Shown: positions 1-8,871, numbered from the stretch's first letter. The stretch: 64,000 nucleotides of DNA from Propionibacteriaceae bacterium (GCA_031271975.1 JAISUR010000037.1:248001-312000); one strand, 5' to 3'. Notes: generated by a model from the letters alone, not told the origin. A program made the numbers and translations.

Positions 1-1
1 G

Positions 2-556
2 GCGGCGCGCTTCGAGCGCGATGCGCTGGTTTACCTGGACCAGTTATACGCGGCTGGGCTGCGTATGACGCACAACCCGGCAGACGCCGAGGATCTGGTG
101 CAAGAGACGTATGCCAAAGCGTTCGCCTCCTTCGGCCAGTTCAAGGCGGGAACAAACTTGAAGGCGTGGCTCTACCGGATCCTCACCAACACGTTTATCA
201 ACACCTACCGCAAGAACCAGCGCCGTCCCCAGACGACGAGCCAGGATGCCATCGAGGACTGGCAGTTGGCCGCGGCCGAGGCCCACTCGCCAACCGGGTT
301 GCGGTCGGCGGAAATGGACGCGCTGGACAGGCTGCCGGATTCCCGGGTGAAAGAGGCGATGGCCGAGTTGCCGGAGGATTTCCGCCTGGCCGTCTACTTG
401 GCCGACGTCGAGGGCTTTTCGTACAAGGAGATCGCGGAGATGATGGACACGCCGATCGGCACGGTGATGTCCCGCCTGAACCGCGGCAGGCATCAGTTGC
501 GGAGCAAGCTGGCAGACCACGCCAGAAGTTATGGAATTCGAGGCAGTGATGAGTGA
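2..556 (+). CDS. sigR: ECF RNA polymerase sigma factor SigR/SigH type (5' end outside window)
   Basis: Group 4 sigma factor that directs RNA polymerase to thiol-oxidative-stress promoters. The frame is open from base 2, so roughly the first 15-30 residues lie upstream of the window. Visible region 2 includes [12 protein letters not shown] and the LKAWLYRIL stretch; region 4 includes [37 protein letters not shown], split by the family HTH. The stop overlaps the start of rsrA, so sigma factor and antisigma factor are translationally coupled, as in Streptomyces sigR-rsrA and mycobacterial sigH-rshA. The following genes (bL37, pdtaS, whiB1) match the mycobacterial sigH neighbourhood. The assignment rests on family similarity plus the RsrA partner. 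Confidence 0.93.
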   Translation, partial: AARFERDALVYLDQLYAAGLRMTHNPADAEDLVQETYAKAFASFGQFKAGTNLKAWLYRILTNTFINTYRKNQRRPQTTSQDAIEDWQLAAAEAHSPTGLRSAEMDALDRLPDSRVKEAMAELPEDFRLAVYLADVEGFSYKEIAEMMDTPIGTVMSRLNRGRHQLRSKLADHARSYGIRGSDE

Positions 557-788
557 ACAGGAAAAGTGCCACAGCATTTTGGCGCGTATTTTCGCGTTCC
601 ACGACGGCGAGTTGGAGGAGTCCGAAGCCGCCGAGATCAGAGAGCACCTGTTGGGCTGCGAGCCCTGCTTGGGGCACTTCGAGGTGGAACGGGCCATGCG
701 GGCGCTCATCCGCCGCAGTTGCCAAGAGAAGGCTCCCGAATCGCTGCTGGCCAGGATCAAGGGCCAATTCACGCCTGATTTTGCCTGA
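549..788 (+). CDS. rsrA: Zinc-containing antisigma factor RsrA/RshA (mycothiol system)
   Basis: 79-residue ZAS-family redox-sensitive antisigma factor that binds SigR and releases it when its zinc-ligand cysteines oxidise. The zinc signature HxxxCxxC is present as H33, C37 and C40, with a further Cys at C7, matching the ligand set of RsrA (Cys near the N-terminus, His, Cys, Cys). The ATG at 549 lies inside the sigR stop region (ATGAGTGA), so the start is set by coupling; an in-frame ATG at 531 would add residues resembling the sigR C-terminus in another frame and is unlikely. A hairpin at 823-846 follows, shared with the convergent bL37 gene. Confidence 0.92.
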   Translation: MSEQEKCHSILARIFAFHDGELEESEAAEIREHLLGCEPCLGHFEVERAMRALIRRSCQEKAPESLLARIKGQFTPDFA

Positions 789-822
789 AGATGGCAGTCG
801 GCGCACGCGCCTGGACAAGCAA

Positions 823-846
823 AAGCCCTCGCCTTTGCGAGGGCTT
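823..846. terminator. Hairpin between rsrA and bL37, likely bidirectional terminator
   Basis: Perfect 10-bp inverted repeat AAGCCCTCGC / GCGAGGGCTT with a 4-base loop. On the minus strand the stem runs into TTTTG, a short U-tract, so it fits an intrinsic terminator for bL37. On the plus strand it lies 35 bases past the rsrA stop but lacks a good U-tract. Confidence 0.7.
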
Positions 847-861
847 GACTGCTATTTGCGG

Positions 862-936
862 CTAAGCGTTGGGACGCTTCCCGTGATTGGACGCGTTCTT
901 GCGGCGCGCCCGGCGTTTCCGGCCACCTTTACCCAT
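862..936 (-). CDS. 50S ribosomal protein bL37 (24 residues)
   Basis: A 24-codon reading frame (ATG at 936, TAG at 862-864) encoding a very basic peptide: starts MGKGGRKRRARRK and ends NHGKRPNA. The C-terminal NHGKRPN stretch and the Lys/Arg-rich start match the actinobacterial ribosomal protein bL37 described from mycobacterial ribosome structures. A Shine-Dalgarno AGGAG (942-946) sits 5 bases upstream and a -10-like TAGACT (968-973) precedes it. It lies between rsrA and the PdtaS kinase, its usual place in Actinobacteria. Too short for standard ORF lists. It probably binds 23S rRNA in the large subunit. Confidence 0.88.
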   Translation of the reverse strand: MGKGGRKRRARRKNASNHGKRPNA

Positions 937-967
937 CAGATCTCCTAAGTTCTGGCAACAGCCTCCA

Positions 968-973
968 AGTCTA
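968..973 (-). promoter_or_regulatory. Candidate -10 for bL37
   Basis: TAGACT on the minus strand, about 31 bases upstream of the bL37 ATG, leaving room for a short leader with AGGAG. It faces away from the pdtaS -10 at 999-1004, so two divergent promoters share about 40 bases. Confidence 0.45.
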
Positions 974-998
974 GCCCGATTCGCAACATTTTTCCCGC

Positions 999-1004
999 TA
1001 GGGT
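999..1004 (+). promoter_or_regulatory. Leaderless-type -10 of pdtaS
   Basis: TAGGGT followed by exactly 6 bases and then the ATG at 1011. Transcription would start at or next to the A of the start codon. This supports ATG 1011 over the in-frame ATG at 1020. Confidence 0.6.
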
Positions 1005-1010
1005 GGGCGC

Positions 1011-2471
1011 ATGCGCTCAATGGAGGGGATCATCCGGGAACACACCAGCCTGACTGAGGCGGACATCAATTGGCTCAGCCTGCTGGTGGACGAATGGTCG
1101 CTGTTGGCGGATTTGTCGTTCTCAGACTTGATCCTCTGGGTGCCCGACACCGACGACAGCATCTTCTGGGCCTGCGCGCAGGTGCGCCCCACCACTGGCC
1201 CCACGTCGCTGGAGGAAGACGTCGTCGGCGAGGAGATCGTCTACGACGCGGAGCACCTGGTCACCGAGGCTTACCTTTCCCAAGAGATATCGCACACGTC
1301 CGGAAACAAGCTGCACGCTGGGATCCCGGTCGACGTGACGGCCGTCCCGATCTTGGACGGTGAACGCTGTATCGCCGTGTTGGAGGCGCATTCGAACCGG
1401 ATGGGCACCCGGGCGCCGGGTGCCTTGGAGGATACCTATCTGGAAGCGGCCGCGGTCTTGGCCCAGATGGTGCGCAAACGCCTCTTTCCGAGCGGCGGCG
1501 ACAAACCCGAGCCTTGGCTTTCGCCGCGGGTTGGCGACGGGCTCATCCGCGTCCGCAACAACGGCGTGGTCGCTTTCGCCTCGCCGAACGCCCTGAGCGC
1601 CTATCGCCGGCTCGGGCTCGCCGGGGATTTGGAGGGCGAGAACCTGTGGGAAGTGACCTTGCCGCTGCTGCGCGTCAAGCGGCAGCCGGTGGAGCGGCCG
1701 ATGGAGGCGCTGCTGAAGGCCCGCGAGGTGAGGGAGGAAGACCTGGAGTCGGAGACCGCCACACTGCGGATCAGGATCATTCCCCTGGTGGCGGACACCG
1801 GCCCAGCCGGGCTGCTGGTGATGTGCCGCGACACCACCGAACTGCGCTACCGCGAGCGCCAATTGCTCACCAAAGACGCCACCATCCGCGAGATCCACCA
1901 CCGCGTGAAGAACAACCTGCAAACAGTCGCCGCGCTGCTGCGGCTGCAGGCCCGCCGCATCGATGCGCCGGAAGCCAAAGACGCGCTTTCCGACGCCATG
2001 AAACGGGTGGCGGCCATCGCCGTCGTGCATGAAATCCTCTCGCAGGACTTCGACGCCGCGCTGCGTTTCGACGACGTCGCGGACCGGCTGCTGAAACTGG
2101 TCGGCTCGGTCGCGACGACGCGCGGAAACGTCAAGATGACACGCCAGGGCAGCTTTGGCCACATTCCCGGCGACGTGGCCACGAACCTCTCGCTGGTGTT
2201 GACCGAACTGTGCCAGAACGCCGTGGAACACGGGCTGAAGGCGGGTTCCGGCGAAGTCGTCGTCCACCCGCAACAGTCCGATGGCCAACTCACGGTGACG
2301 GTCTTCAACGCAGGGGAGTCGCTGCCAGATGACTTCTCGCTGGAAGCGTCCACCAGCCTGGGGCTGTCGATCGTGAGCACCTTGGTGGACGATATGTCGG
2401 GCACGTTCACGTTGGAAGCCGGGCCTGACGGCGAAGGAACTCTGGCAACCGTCACGGTGCCATTGGGATAG
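1011..2471 (+). CDS. pdtaS: Two-component sensor histidine kinase, PdtaS type
   Basis: 486-residue soluble HisKA_2-family sensor kinase; no membrane segment is visible. Domain order: GAF-like N-terminal domain (about 1-160, starting with the EHTSLTEADINWL...EWSLLADLSFSDLILW region that resembles M. tuberculosis PdtaS), PAS domain (about 170-285), dimerisation/phosphoacceptor helix with REIHHRVKNNLQ (His near residue 296), and HATPase (about 385-485; N-box TELCQNAVEHG, then GLGLSIV-like TSLGLSIV). In mycobacteria the partner PdtaR is an ANTAR RNA-binding response regulator encoded elsewhere; none is seen here. Synteny bL37-pdtaS-whiB1 supports the call. Confidence 0.88.
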   Translation: MRSMEGIIREHTSLTEADINWLSLLVDEWSLLADLSFSDLILWVPDTDDSIFWACAQVRPTTGPTSLEEDVVGEEIVYDAEHLVTEAYLSQEISHTSGNKLHAGIPVDVTAVPILDGERCIAVLEAHSNRMGTRAPGALEDTYLEAAAVLAQMVRKRLFPSGGDKPEPWLSPRVGDGLIRVRNNGVVAFASPNALSAYRRLGLAGDLEGENLWEVTLPLLRVKRQPVERPMEALLKAREVREEDLESETATLRIRIIPLVADTGPAGLLVMCRDTTELRYRERQLLTKDATIREIHHRVKNNLQTVAALLRLQARRIDAPEAKDALSDAMKRVAAIAVVHEILSQDFDAALRFDDVADRLLKLVGSVATTRGNVKMTRQGSFGHIPGDVATNLSLVLTELCQNAVEHGLKAGSGEVVVHPQQSDGQLTVTVFNAGESLPDDFSLEASTSLGLSIVSTLVDDMSGTFTLEAGPDGEGTLATVTVPLG

Positions 2472-2475
2472 CCAG

Positions 2476-2730
2476 TTACATGCTGGAACGCATGCGCATT
2501 CGCGCTGCGCGGCGTTTCATGGCGCGCCGCTCATCTTCGCTCAAGCCGCCCCAGACCCCATGATCCTGGCCAGCGTCGAGCGCCCACTGCAGGCACGCTT
2601 CGCGCACGTCGCAGCGGCGACAAACTTTCTTAGCTTCCGCAATCTGGACAAGGGCCGGGCCGGTATTCCCGATGGGGAAGAACAGCTCTGGATCCTCAGT
2701 CAGACAGGCAGCCTTGTGGCGCCAATCCAT
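2476..2730 (-). CDS. whiB1: Iron-sulfur transcription factor WhiB1
   Basis: 84 residues, the same length as mycobacterial WhiB1. Four cluster ligands are present: C9, C37, C40 and C46 (spacing CX2CX5C for the last three). The turn GVWGG is at about residues 58-62 and a basic tail (KRRAARMRMR) follows. The N-terminus MDWRHKAAC and the PELFFP motif are WhiB1-like. In mycobacteria WhiB1 is an essential NO-responsive [4Fe-4S] protein that also binds the primary sigma factor. Its 3' end is 4 bases from the convergent pdtaS stop. Confidence 0.93.
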   Translation of the reverse strand: MDWRHKAACLTEDPELFFPIGNTGPALVQIAEAKKVCRRCDVREACLQWALDAGQDHGVWGGLSEDERRAMKRRAARMRMRSSM

Positions 2731-2830
2731 TAACTAAACCGCCTCCTCTTGGCAGTGCCCGTTTCATCCGATACAAGGTTGGCAAGCTTACGCCTCTTTA
2801 ACAAGAGCCCGCCACCATTTTTGAACATGT
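2731..2830 (-). promoter_or_regulatory. whiB1 upstream region
   Basis: On the minus strand an AGGAGG Shine-Dalgarno lies about 11 bases before the ATG. A candidate -10 TAAGCT is at 2785-2790, giving a leader of about 50 bases. A perfect inverted repeat CTCTT-N4-AAGAG (2794-2807) lies just upstream of it and could be a regulator site. No clear -35 was recognised. Confidence 0.35.
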
Positions 2831-2864
2831 TGCCAGCTTTCGCTTGGCTTCGCCGGACAAGTTG

Positions 2865-2886
2865 CGAAAAATCAGACTGAAGTCTC
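2865..2886 (-). terminator. Weak terminator-like hairpin after galK
   Basis: Minus strand: AGAC-TTCA-GTCT (2874-2885) followed two bases later by TTTTT. The stem is only 4 bp, extended by one pair beyond a mismatch, so it is a weak candidate about 7 bases beyond the galK stop. Confidence 0.35.
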
Positions 2887-2891
2887 AACTC

Positions 2892-3971
2892 TCACGCAAT
2901 CCGGCGGGCCCCAGGTCCAGGGCGCGCGGCGAACCAAGTGGGCGGGGCCCACCCCTGCGTGGCGAACGCCGCCGCCACTTGCCCGCTTACGACGTCGTGG
3001 AGCCCCTTGTCAATGAGCGCGAGCACGCACCCGCCGAAGCCGCCGCCAGTCATGCGCGCTCCCAGGGCGCCGGCGCCGAGCGCCGTTGCGACGGCCAGGT
3101 CGACAGTGGGCGCGGTGATCTCGTAGTCATTGCGCATGGAGATGTGCGAGGCCGTCATGAGTTGCCCCAGCTTGGTGAAATTGCCCGCATGCAGGGCCGC
3201 TACGGAATCGAGCACGCGCTGGTTCTCGGTGACGATATGGCGCACTCGGCGGCCTTCCAATTCCGGCAGCCGTCCCAGCGCGTCGTCCAGGTCCGCCACA
3301 TCGCGCAGCGACTCGACGCCCAGGATGCGGCAGGCCTCCTCGCAGGAGTGCCGCCGGGCCGCGTATTCGCCGTCCACGTGGCTGTGTTTGGACTGCGTGT
3401 CGATGACCAGAATCTCCAGGCCGGCTTGGTCAACGGCCAACGGCACCTGCTGGGTTTCCAGCGACCGGCAATCCATGAACAGCGCGTGGTCCGGCACGCA
3501 CAGCGTGGCAGCCGCTTGGTCCAGCAGGCCGGTGGGGGCGCCCACGTAGGCGTTTTCGGCGCGCTGGGCAATCTTGGCGCGCTCCAGGGGAGCGATCTCC
3601 AAGCCATACAAGTCGGCGAGGGCGGCCTCGGTGGCGCATTCGATAGCGGCGGAGCTGGACAGTCCCGCGCCCACTGGCACATCGGATTGCAGCGTGAGCT
3701 CGGCCCCGCCCACTGAGTGCCCGGCCTCCCGCAGCGCCCACACGATGCCGAGCACGTAGGACGCCCAGCCCGGAGTGAGCGGTTCGAGGCGGGTGGCTTC
3801 GACCGTCTCGCCGAGGTCCACGGAAGTGACCTTCCAGTGGTCGCCGGGGAGCGTGCGGGCCGTTATCTTCGCCGACTGTGGTATCGCGAAGGGAAATACG
3901 AATCCGCCGTTGTAATCCGTGTGCTCCCCAATGAGGTTGACCCTACCGGGGGCTGCCCAAGTTCCAATCAC
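2892..3971 (-). CDS. galK: Galactokinase
   Basis: GHMP-family kinase phosphorylating galactose at C1 (Leloir pathway). All three GHMP motifs are present: GRVNLIGEHTDYN (residues 9-21), the ATP loop PVGAGLSSSAA (about 98-108) and MTGGGFGG (about 306-313). With a GTG start at 3971 the protein is 359 residues, close to mycobacterial GalK (about 363). The open frame runs further upstream, but that part overlaps kgd in another frame and does not look like galactokinase. The start is 29 bases after the kgd stop, so galK is probably co-transcribed with kgd. No other gal gene is in the window. Confidence 0.9.
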   Translation of the reverse strand: MIGTWAAPGRVNLIGEHTDYNGGFVFPFAIPQSAKITARTLPGDHWKVTSVDLGETVEATRLEPLTPGWASYVLGIVWALREAGHSVGGAELTLQSDVPVGAGLSSSAAIECATEAALADLYGLEIAPLERAKIAQRAENAYVGAPTGLLDQAAATLCVPDHALFMDCRSLETQQVPLAVDQAGLEILVIDTQSKHSHVDGEYAARRHSCEEACRILGVESLRDVADLDDALGRLPELEGRRVRHIVTENQRVLDSVAALHAGNFTKLGQLMTASHISMRNDYEITAPTVDLAVATALGAGALGARMTGGGFGGCVLALIDKGLHDVVSGQVAAAFATQGWAPPTWFAARPGPGARRIA

Positions 3972-4000
3972 GCAAGAAGTATACGCATCCAGCCCTGGGG

Positions 4001-7000
4001 CTACCCCAGCGCGCGGCGCAGCAGTTCGGCCTCCTGGGCCTGGTGCACCTTCACCGATCCCACGGATGGAGCCGAAGCTGCCGGACGCGTCACGCCCGAC
4101 ATGTTGAGCTCGTAGCCGGGCAGGATGTCCGCAATCGCCTTGGGCAGGTAGAGCTGCAAGAACCACCAGGCGCCCTGGTTTTCCGGCTCTTCCTGCACGA
4201 AGCGGATGTCGGTGACGTGGGGATACTTCTGCAACTGGGCGGCCAGTTCTTTGGCCGGCAGCGGATAGAGCCTTTCCAGCGGGAGAATGGCCACCTTCTG
4301 GTCCAATCCCGCCGCCGCGCGCGCGTTTGCGAGTTCCCAGCGGACTTTGCCGGAGCACAGCAAGACGCGCTCCACCTGCGCCGGATCCGTGATCGCCGGA
4401 TCGCCCATCGCAGGCTGCCAAGAGCCGTTGGTGAAGTCCTCGACCGCGGAGACCGCCAGCTTGTTGCGCAGCATGGACTTCGGCGTCATGATCACGACCG
4501 GCCGGTGCCAGTTCACGTAGGCGTGCGTGCGCAGCAGGTGGAAGTATGACGCCGGCGTGGACGGTTGGGCGACTGCCAGCGCGCCCTCCGAACACAGGTT
4601 CAGCCAGCGTTCGATGCGCGCCGAGGAATGATCCGGGCCCTGGCCCTCATAGCCGTGCGGCAGCAGCAACACGACGCCCGACTTCTGTGTCCATTTGGCG
4701 TTGCCGGAGGAGATGTATTCGTCGATGACCGACTGGGCGCCGTTCACGAAGTCGCCGAACTGGGCCTCCCATAGGACCAGCGCGTCGGGGCGGGCCACCG
4801 AATATCCGTACTCGAAGCCGAGCGCGGCATACTCGCTCAGCAGCGAATCGTAGACGTAGCAGGCGCCCTGGTCCGCGGTCAGGTGCTGCAGCGGCAGATA
4901 GGCCTCGTTGGTCACCCGGTCGATGACGGCGGCGAAACGCTGCGAGAAGGTGCCCCGGCGCGAATCCTGCCCCGCCAGCCGCACCGGGCGGCCCTCTATG
5001 AGAAGCGAACCCAGCGCCAGGATTTCAGCGGACGCCCAGTCGATGCCTCCGGTGCGGTAAGCGTCGGCACGGCGCTGCAACTGCGGCAGCACCTTCGGGT
5101 GGACGGTGAAGCCCTCGGGGAAGTTGAGGTGGGCGCGGGCCACGGTCTCAATGACTTCGGGAGTGATGGATGTGCCCGTCTCGGAGCCCAGTTTCGGCGG
5201 GTAGTACGGCGTCTTGGCCCAGGTGTCGGCGTCTTCCTGTTTGGCCTGGCCGAACACCGCCTCCAGGCGCTCGCGGAAGCGCTTGGTGACGGTGTCCGCG
5301 TCGTCGGTGGAGATGTCGCCGCGGCCGATGAGGGCCTCGGTGTAGAGCGTGCGGGTGGTGCGCTTGAGCTCGATGAGGTCGTACATCTTGGGCTGCGTGA
5401 AGCTGGGGTCGTCGCCCTCGTTGTGGCCCCGGCGGCGATAGCAGACCAAGTCGATCACCACGTCGGAGTGGTAGCGCTGGCGGTACTCGAAGGCAACCCG
5501 CGCCACGCGCGCGACGGCTTCGGGATCGTCGCCGTTCACGTGGAAGATGGGGCACTGCCACGCTTTGGCGAGGTCCGTGCAGTACACCGACGAGCGGGAG
5601 TCGCTGGGGGCCGTGGTGAAGCCCACCTGGTTGTTTACGACCAGGTGGATCGTGCCGCCCACGCGGTAGGCCCGCAGGCCGGCCAACTGCATGGTCTCGT
5701 AGACCACGCCCTGTCCGGCGAACGCCGCGTCACCGTGGATCAACACTGGCAGGATCGGATACTGGCCGCGGATCTCCCGGGGCAATTGGTCGAGCTTGGC
5801 CCGCGCGATGCCTTCGACGACCGGGTCGACCGTCTCCAAGTGGCTGGGATTGGCCGCCACCGAGGTCTCGATGGTCTTGCCGGAAGCGGCCGTGAACCGG
5901 CCTTCGGCGCCGAGGTGGTACTTGACGTCGCCGGAGCCCTGGGTGAGGCGCGGATCGTAGTTGCCTTCGAACTCCTTGAAGATCTGGCCGTACGACTTGC
6001 CGGTGATCGAAGCCAGCACATTGAGCCGCCCGCGGTGGGGCATCCCGATGACGACCTCCGCCAAGTCGCCGTCCGCGGCCTGTTCGCACAGCTCGTCGAG
6101 GAACACGATCGCCGACTCGCCGCCTTCCAGCGAAAAGCGCTTCTGGCCGACGAACTTGGTTTGCAGGAACGTCTCGAACAGCTCTGCCTCCGCGAGCTTG
6201 TCCAAGATGCGCAGGTGCTCTTCGCGGGGCGTCGGCTGGTAGGGCCGTTCGAAGCGTTCCTGGATCCAGTCGCGGCGCTCGTTGTCGGCGATGTGCATGT
6301 ACTCCAGCCCGATGGTGCGGCAGTACGAGTTTCGCAAGATGCCGAGTATGTCGCGCATCTTCTTGATGCCGCCGCCCAGGTTGCCCAGGCCGCCGATGGG
6401 AAACTCGCGGTCCAGATCCCAAAGCGTCAGTCCGTGGTGCTCGATCGCCAATTCCGCGTGGGTGCGCTGGCGGAACTCCAACGGGTCGATGTCGGCCATG
6501 TAGTGGCCCAGGTTACGGTAGGCGCCGATGAGGGCAAACATCCGCGACTCGGCAGACTTCGACGCCGGATCGCTGGCGCGATCCCGGACCCACCGGATCG
6601 GAGTGTAGGGCACGCGCAAGGAGGCGAAGATCTCGTCGTAGAAGCCGTGCTGGCCGATGAGCAACTCGTGCAGCCGCTTGAGGAATTCCCCGGACTGCGC
6701 GCCTTGGATGACACGGTGGTCGTATGTGGAGGTGAAAGTGGTGATCTTGGAAATGGCCATGTCGTTGAGGCTGGCCTGCGAGGCGCCGGCGAATTCCGGC
6801 GGATAGTCGATGGAGCCGACGCCGAGGATGAGGGACTGGCCGGTCATCAGACGCGGCACGGAGTGATTGGTGCCGATCCCACCGGGGTTTGTCAGCGAAG
6901 CCGTGGTGCCCTTGAAGTCGTCGACGGTGAGTTCGTTCTTGCGGGCCTTGCGCACCATGGCCTCGTAAGCCTGCCAGAAGGCGGCGAAGTCCATGTCTTG

Positions 7001-7627
7001 GGCGTCTTTGATGTTGGGGACGAGCAGTTGCCTGGAGCCGTCCGGCTTCTGCAGGTCGATGGCAAGGCCCAGGTGGATGCCCGACGGCGTGACCAGATGC
7101 GGCTTGCCGTCGACGAGTTCGTAGGAGTTGTTCATGGCCGGGACAGCTTTGATCGCCTGCACCATGGCATAGCCGATGATGTGGGTGAAGGACACCTTGC
7201 CGCCCGTGGTCGTGGCCAGATAGTCGTTGATCATCTGGCGCTGCTCGATGGCGAGCTTCATGGGCACCGCGCGCACCGACGTCGCCGTGGGTACGGTCAG
7301 GGAGATTTCCATATTCGTGGCGGTGCGCCCGGCGGCTCCGCGCAGCGGCGTGCGTGTCGGTTCTGCGGCGATGGAGGAAGCGGCCGGGGCCTTGGCCATG
7401 TTCGGTGATACGCCCAGGCCGGTGCCCGGCTGTTCGAGCGCCATCGGCCGGGCGAGTTGGGGTTCGGTGCGCGCCACGGGCGCGGCGGGAGCGGGGGTGT
7501 TGGCCGCGGGGTGTTGTTGGAAGTAGTCTCGCCAGCGGGGATCGACAGACTGCGGATCCTTGTTGAAGCGTTCGCGCATCTCTTCGACGAGCCAATCATT
7601 GGCTCCGAGGTCTGGAGTTTCAGCCAC
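4001..7627 (-). CDS. kgd: Multifunctional 2-oxoglutarate decarboxylase/dehydrogenase E1-E2 (Kgd)
   Basis: 1208 residues with the actinobacterial Kgd/SucA architecture: a short E1-like N-terminal segment (GANDWLVEEMRERF), a Pro/Ala linker, an E2-type acyltransferase core with DHRVIQGA (about 302-310), then the complete TPP-dependent E1 with GDAAFAGQGVVYET (about 628-641) and NNQVGFTT for TPP/Mg binding. It decarboxylates 2-oxoglutarate and can form succinyl-CoA with a lipoyl E2 and Lpd; a separate lpdA is at 27257-28654. The lipoyl domain itself is not part of this protein. The GTG at 7627 is set by a TATGCT -10 six bases upstream; the longer open frame is not homologous. Confidence 0.93.
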   Translation of the reverse strand: MAETPDLGANDWLVEEMRERFNKDPQSVDPRWRDYFQQHPAANTPAPAAPVARTEPQLARPMALEQPGTGLGVSPNMAKAPAASSIAAEPTRTPLRGAAGRTATNMEISLTVPTATSVRAVPMKLAIEQRQMINDYLATTTGGKVSFTHIIGYAMVQAIKAVPAMNNSYELVDGKPHLVTPSGIHLGLAIDLQKPDGSRQLLVPNIKDAQDMDFAAFWQAYEAMVRKARKNELTVDDFKGTTASLTNPGGIGTNHSVPRLMTGQSLILGVGSIDYPPEFAGASQASLNDMAISKITTFTSTYDHRVIQGAQSGEFLKRLHELLIGQHGFYDEIFASLRVPYTPIRWVRDRASDPASKSAESRMFALIGAYRNLGHYMADIDPLEFRQRTHAELAIEHHGLTLWDLDREFPIGGLGNLGGGIKKMRDILGILRNSYCRTIGLEYMHIADNERRDWIQERFERPYQPTPREEHLRILDKLAEAELFETFLQTKFVGQKRFSLEGGESAIVFLDELCEQAADGDLAEVVIGMPHRGRLNVLASITGKSYGQIFKEFEGNYDPRLTQGSGDVKYHLGAEGRFTAASGKTIETSVAANPSHLETVDPVVEGIARAKLDQLPREIRGQYPILPVLIHGDAAFAGQGVVYETMQLAGLRAYRVGGTIHLVVNNQVGFTTAPSDSRSSVYCTDLAKAWQCPIFHVNGDDPEAVARVARVAFEYRQRYHSDVVIDLVCYRRRGHNEGDDPSFTQPKMYDLIELKRTTRTLYTEALIGRGDISTDDADTVTKRFRERLEAVFGQAKQEDADTWAKTPYYPPKLGSETGTSITPEVIETVARAHLNFPEGFTVHPKVLPQLQRRADAYRTGGIDWASAEILALGSLLIEGRPVRLAGQDSRRGTFSQRFAAVIDRVTNEAYLPLQHLTADQGACYVYDSLLSEYAALGFEYGYSVARPDALVLWEAQFGDFVNGAQSVIDEYISSGNAKWTQKSGVVLLLPHGYEGQGPDHSSARIERWLNLCSEGALAVAQPSTPASYFHLLRTHAYVNWHRPVVIMTPKSMLRNKLAVSAVEDFTNGSWQPAMGDPAITDPAQVERVLLCSGKVRWELANARAAAGLDQKVAILPLERLYPLPAKELAAQLQKYPHVTDIRFVQEEPENQGAWWFLQLYLPKAIADILPGYELNMSGVTRPAASAPSVGSVKVHQAQEAELLRRALG

Positions 7628-7633
7628 GCCTTG

Positions 7634-7639
7634 AGCATA
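7634..7639 (-). promoter_or_regulatory. Leaderless-type -10 of kgd
   Basis: TATGCT on the minus strand, 6 bases before the GTG at 7627. It selects this start among the possible ones in a long open frame. Confidence 0.55.
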
Positions 7640-7677
7640 CCTACGAATCGGGGGAGCCAGCGGACATGGTGCGCGTT

Positions 7678-8871
7678 TTACCCACCCCGGCGAGGTCGCG
7701 CCAAGGCGGCGGCCAGGCCCAGCGCGGTGAGTAACACTGCCAATGCGGCCTCCGGCGTGGCCGGATGCAACACCGCGCCGAACTGCCAGAGCGCGAAAAG
7801 CCCGCCGGTCAGGAACACATAGGCCGCGGTTGCCCTGGTGCGGGAAATGCGCGGTATGGGGAGCCGGACCCGTGCGAGGAGCGGGACCGTCGCGGCCACC
7901 AGCGCCAGCGAAAACGCCAGGACTGCCCATTGGCTCCAGCCGGGCCCGCTGGCGGCGGGCCACAGCATCGCCAGGCCCGCGAACCCGGCGTTGGCGGCGA
8001 TAATAAGCCAGATGTGCCACAGATAGGCGGGAAACACCAACGCGTTGGCGGCGCGCAGCCACCGGAAGCGGGGCGTCCAAAGCCGGTCCGCTATGGCGAG
8101 CAGGCACAGTTGCGCCAATGACAGCGGCACCATGGCCAGCGTCGGAGGCTGGATATTGGCCACCAGCGCGTCGGCCCACGCGACTGCCGCCACGGGATAT
8201 CCGGCGAATCCGACCAACAAGGCGATCACGCCGTAGCAGGCGGCGGCGAGAACTGCCAGGCCCCACGTAGGGACCGCCCGCAACCAGCCGCGCCGGTAGC
8301 CCATTCCCCAGATGAACGCCAGCGGCCATACCAGGACCAGGTTGAGCCAGTGCAAGTCCCAGGCGTCGCGGGCCAAATAGTCAACCGCTGCGATGGCGGG
8401 GACCAGCGCCGCCGCGATAGCGGACAACACCCGGTCGGACGTCCGCGCCAGCACGGGGGCGGCGGCTGTCAGCAGCAGGTAGACGACCAGGAACCAGAAC
8501 AACTGCCCGAAACGCGCCGAGTACTCAGCGGCCGCCGCAGCCGACCAGAACCAGGCGAAAGCCGTGCCGACGCCCGCGAACAGCGCCAGATTCACCGCCA
8601 GTTGCGAGGCCAATGCCTGGACACGCCGCGTGATGTAGCCTGCGCTAACCGACTCCAGAGCCGCGGCCGCGCCGAAACCGGCGGCGACGAAGAACAGCGG
8701 CAGCAGCGCGAAGACCCAGGTGAGCCACCACATGACCGGGCCGGGCGCCCACGGCACGACCTCCCACGAACCGTCGCCCACGCGGACGAAGTACAGCAGC
8801 GCGTGGCAGCAGATGACGGCCAACATGGCCGCCACCCGGCCCGCGTCTATCACCTGATTTCGGCTACCCAT
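7678..8871 (-). CDS. Acyltransferase 3 family integral membrane protein
   Basis: 397 residues with about ten hydrophobic segments. The N-terminus (VIDAGRVAAMLAVICCHALLYF) has the Acyltransferase_3 pattern: an Asp and Arg followed by a membrane helix with His. Members O-acylate surface sugars, peptidoglycan or exported compounds; the substrate here is unknown. It precedes kgd on the same strand, but the leaderless -10 of kgd lies in the 50-base gap, so they may be separate units. A TAGAGT (8881-8886) nine bases before its own ATG may be its -10. Confidence 0.7.
   Translation of the reverse strand: MGSRNQVIDAGRVAAMLAVICCHALLYFVRVGDGSWEVVPWAPGPVMWWLTWVFALLPLFFVAAGFGAAAALESVSAGYITRRVQALASQLAVNLALFAGVGTAFAWFWSAAAAAEYSARFGQLFWFLVVYLLLTAAAPVLARTSDRVLSAIAAALVPAIAAVDYLARDAWDLHWLNLVLVWPLAFIWGMGYRRGWLRAVPTWGLAVLAAACYGVIALLVGFAGYPVAAVAWADALVANIQPPTLAMVPLSLAQLCLLAIADRLWTPRFRWLRAANALVFPAYLWHIWLIIAANAGFAGLAMLWPAASGPGWSQWAVLAFSLALVAATVPLLARVRLPIPRISRTRATAAYVFLTGGLFALWQFGAVLHPATPEAALAVLLTALGLAAALARPRRGG

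Noticed and set aside
3972..4595. Upstream extension of the galK open frame (extra 208 codons)
   Set aside because: It lies opposite the reading frame of kgd, lacks similarity to galactokinases, and the mycobacterial enzyme begins just before GRVNLIGEHTDYN.
7628..8329. N-terminal extension of the kgd frame (234 codons)
   Set aside because: It overlaps the acyltransferase gene in another frame; Kgd homologues begin at the AETPDLGANDWLVEE region.
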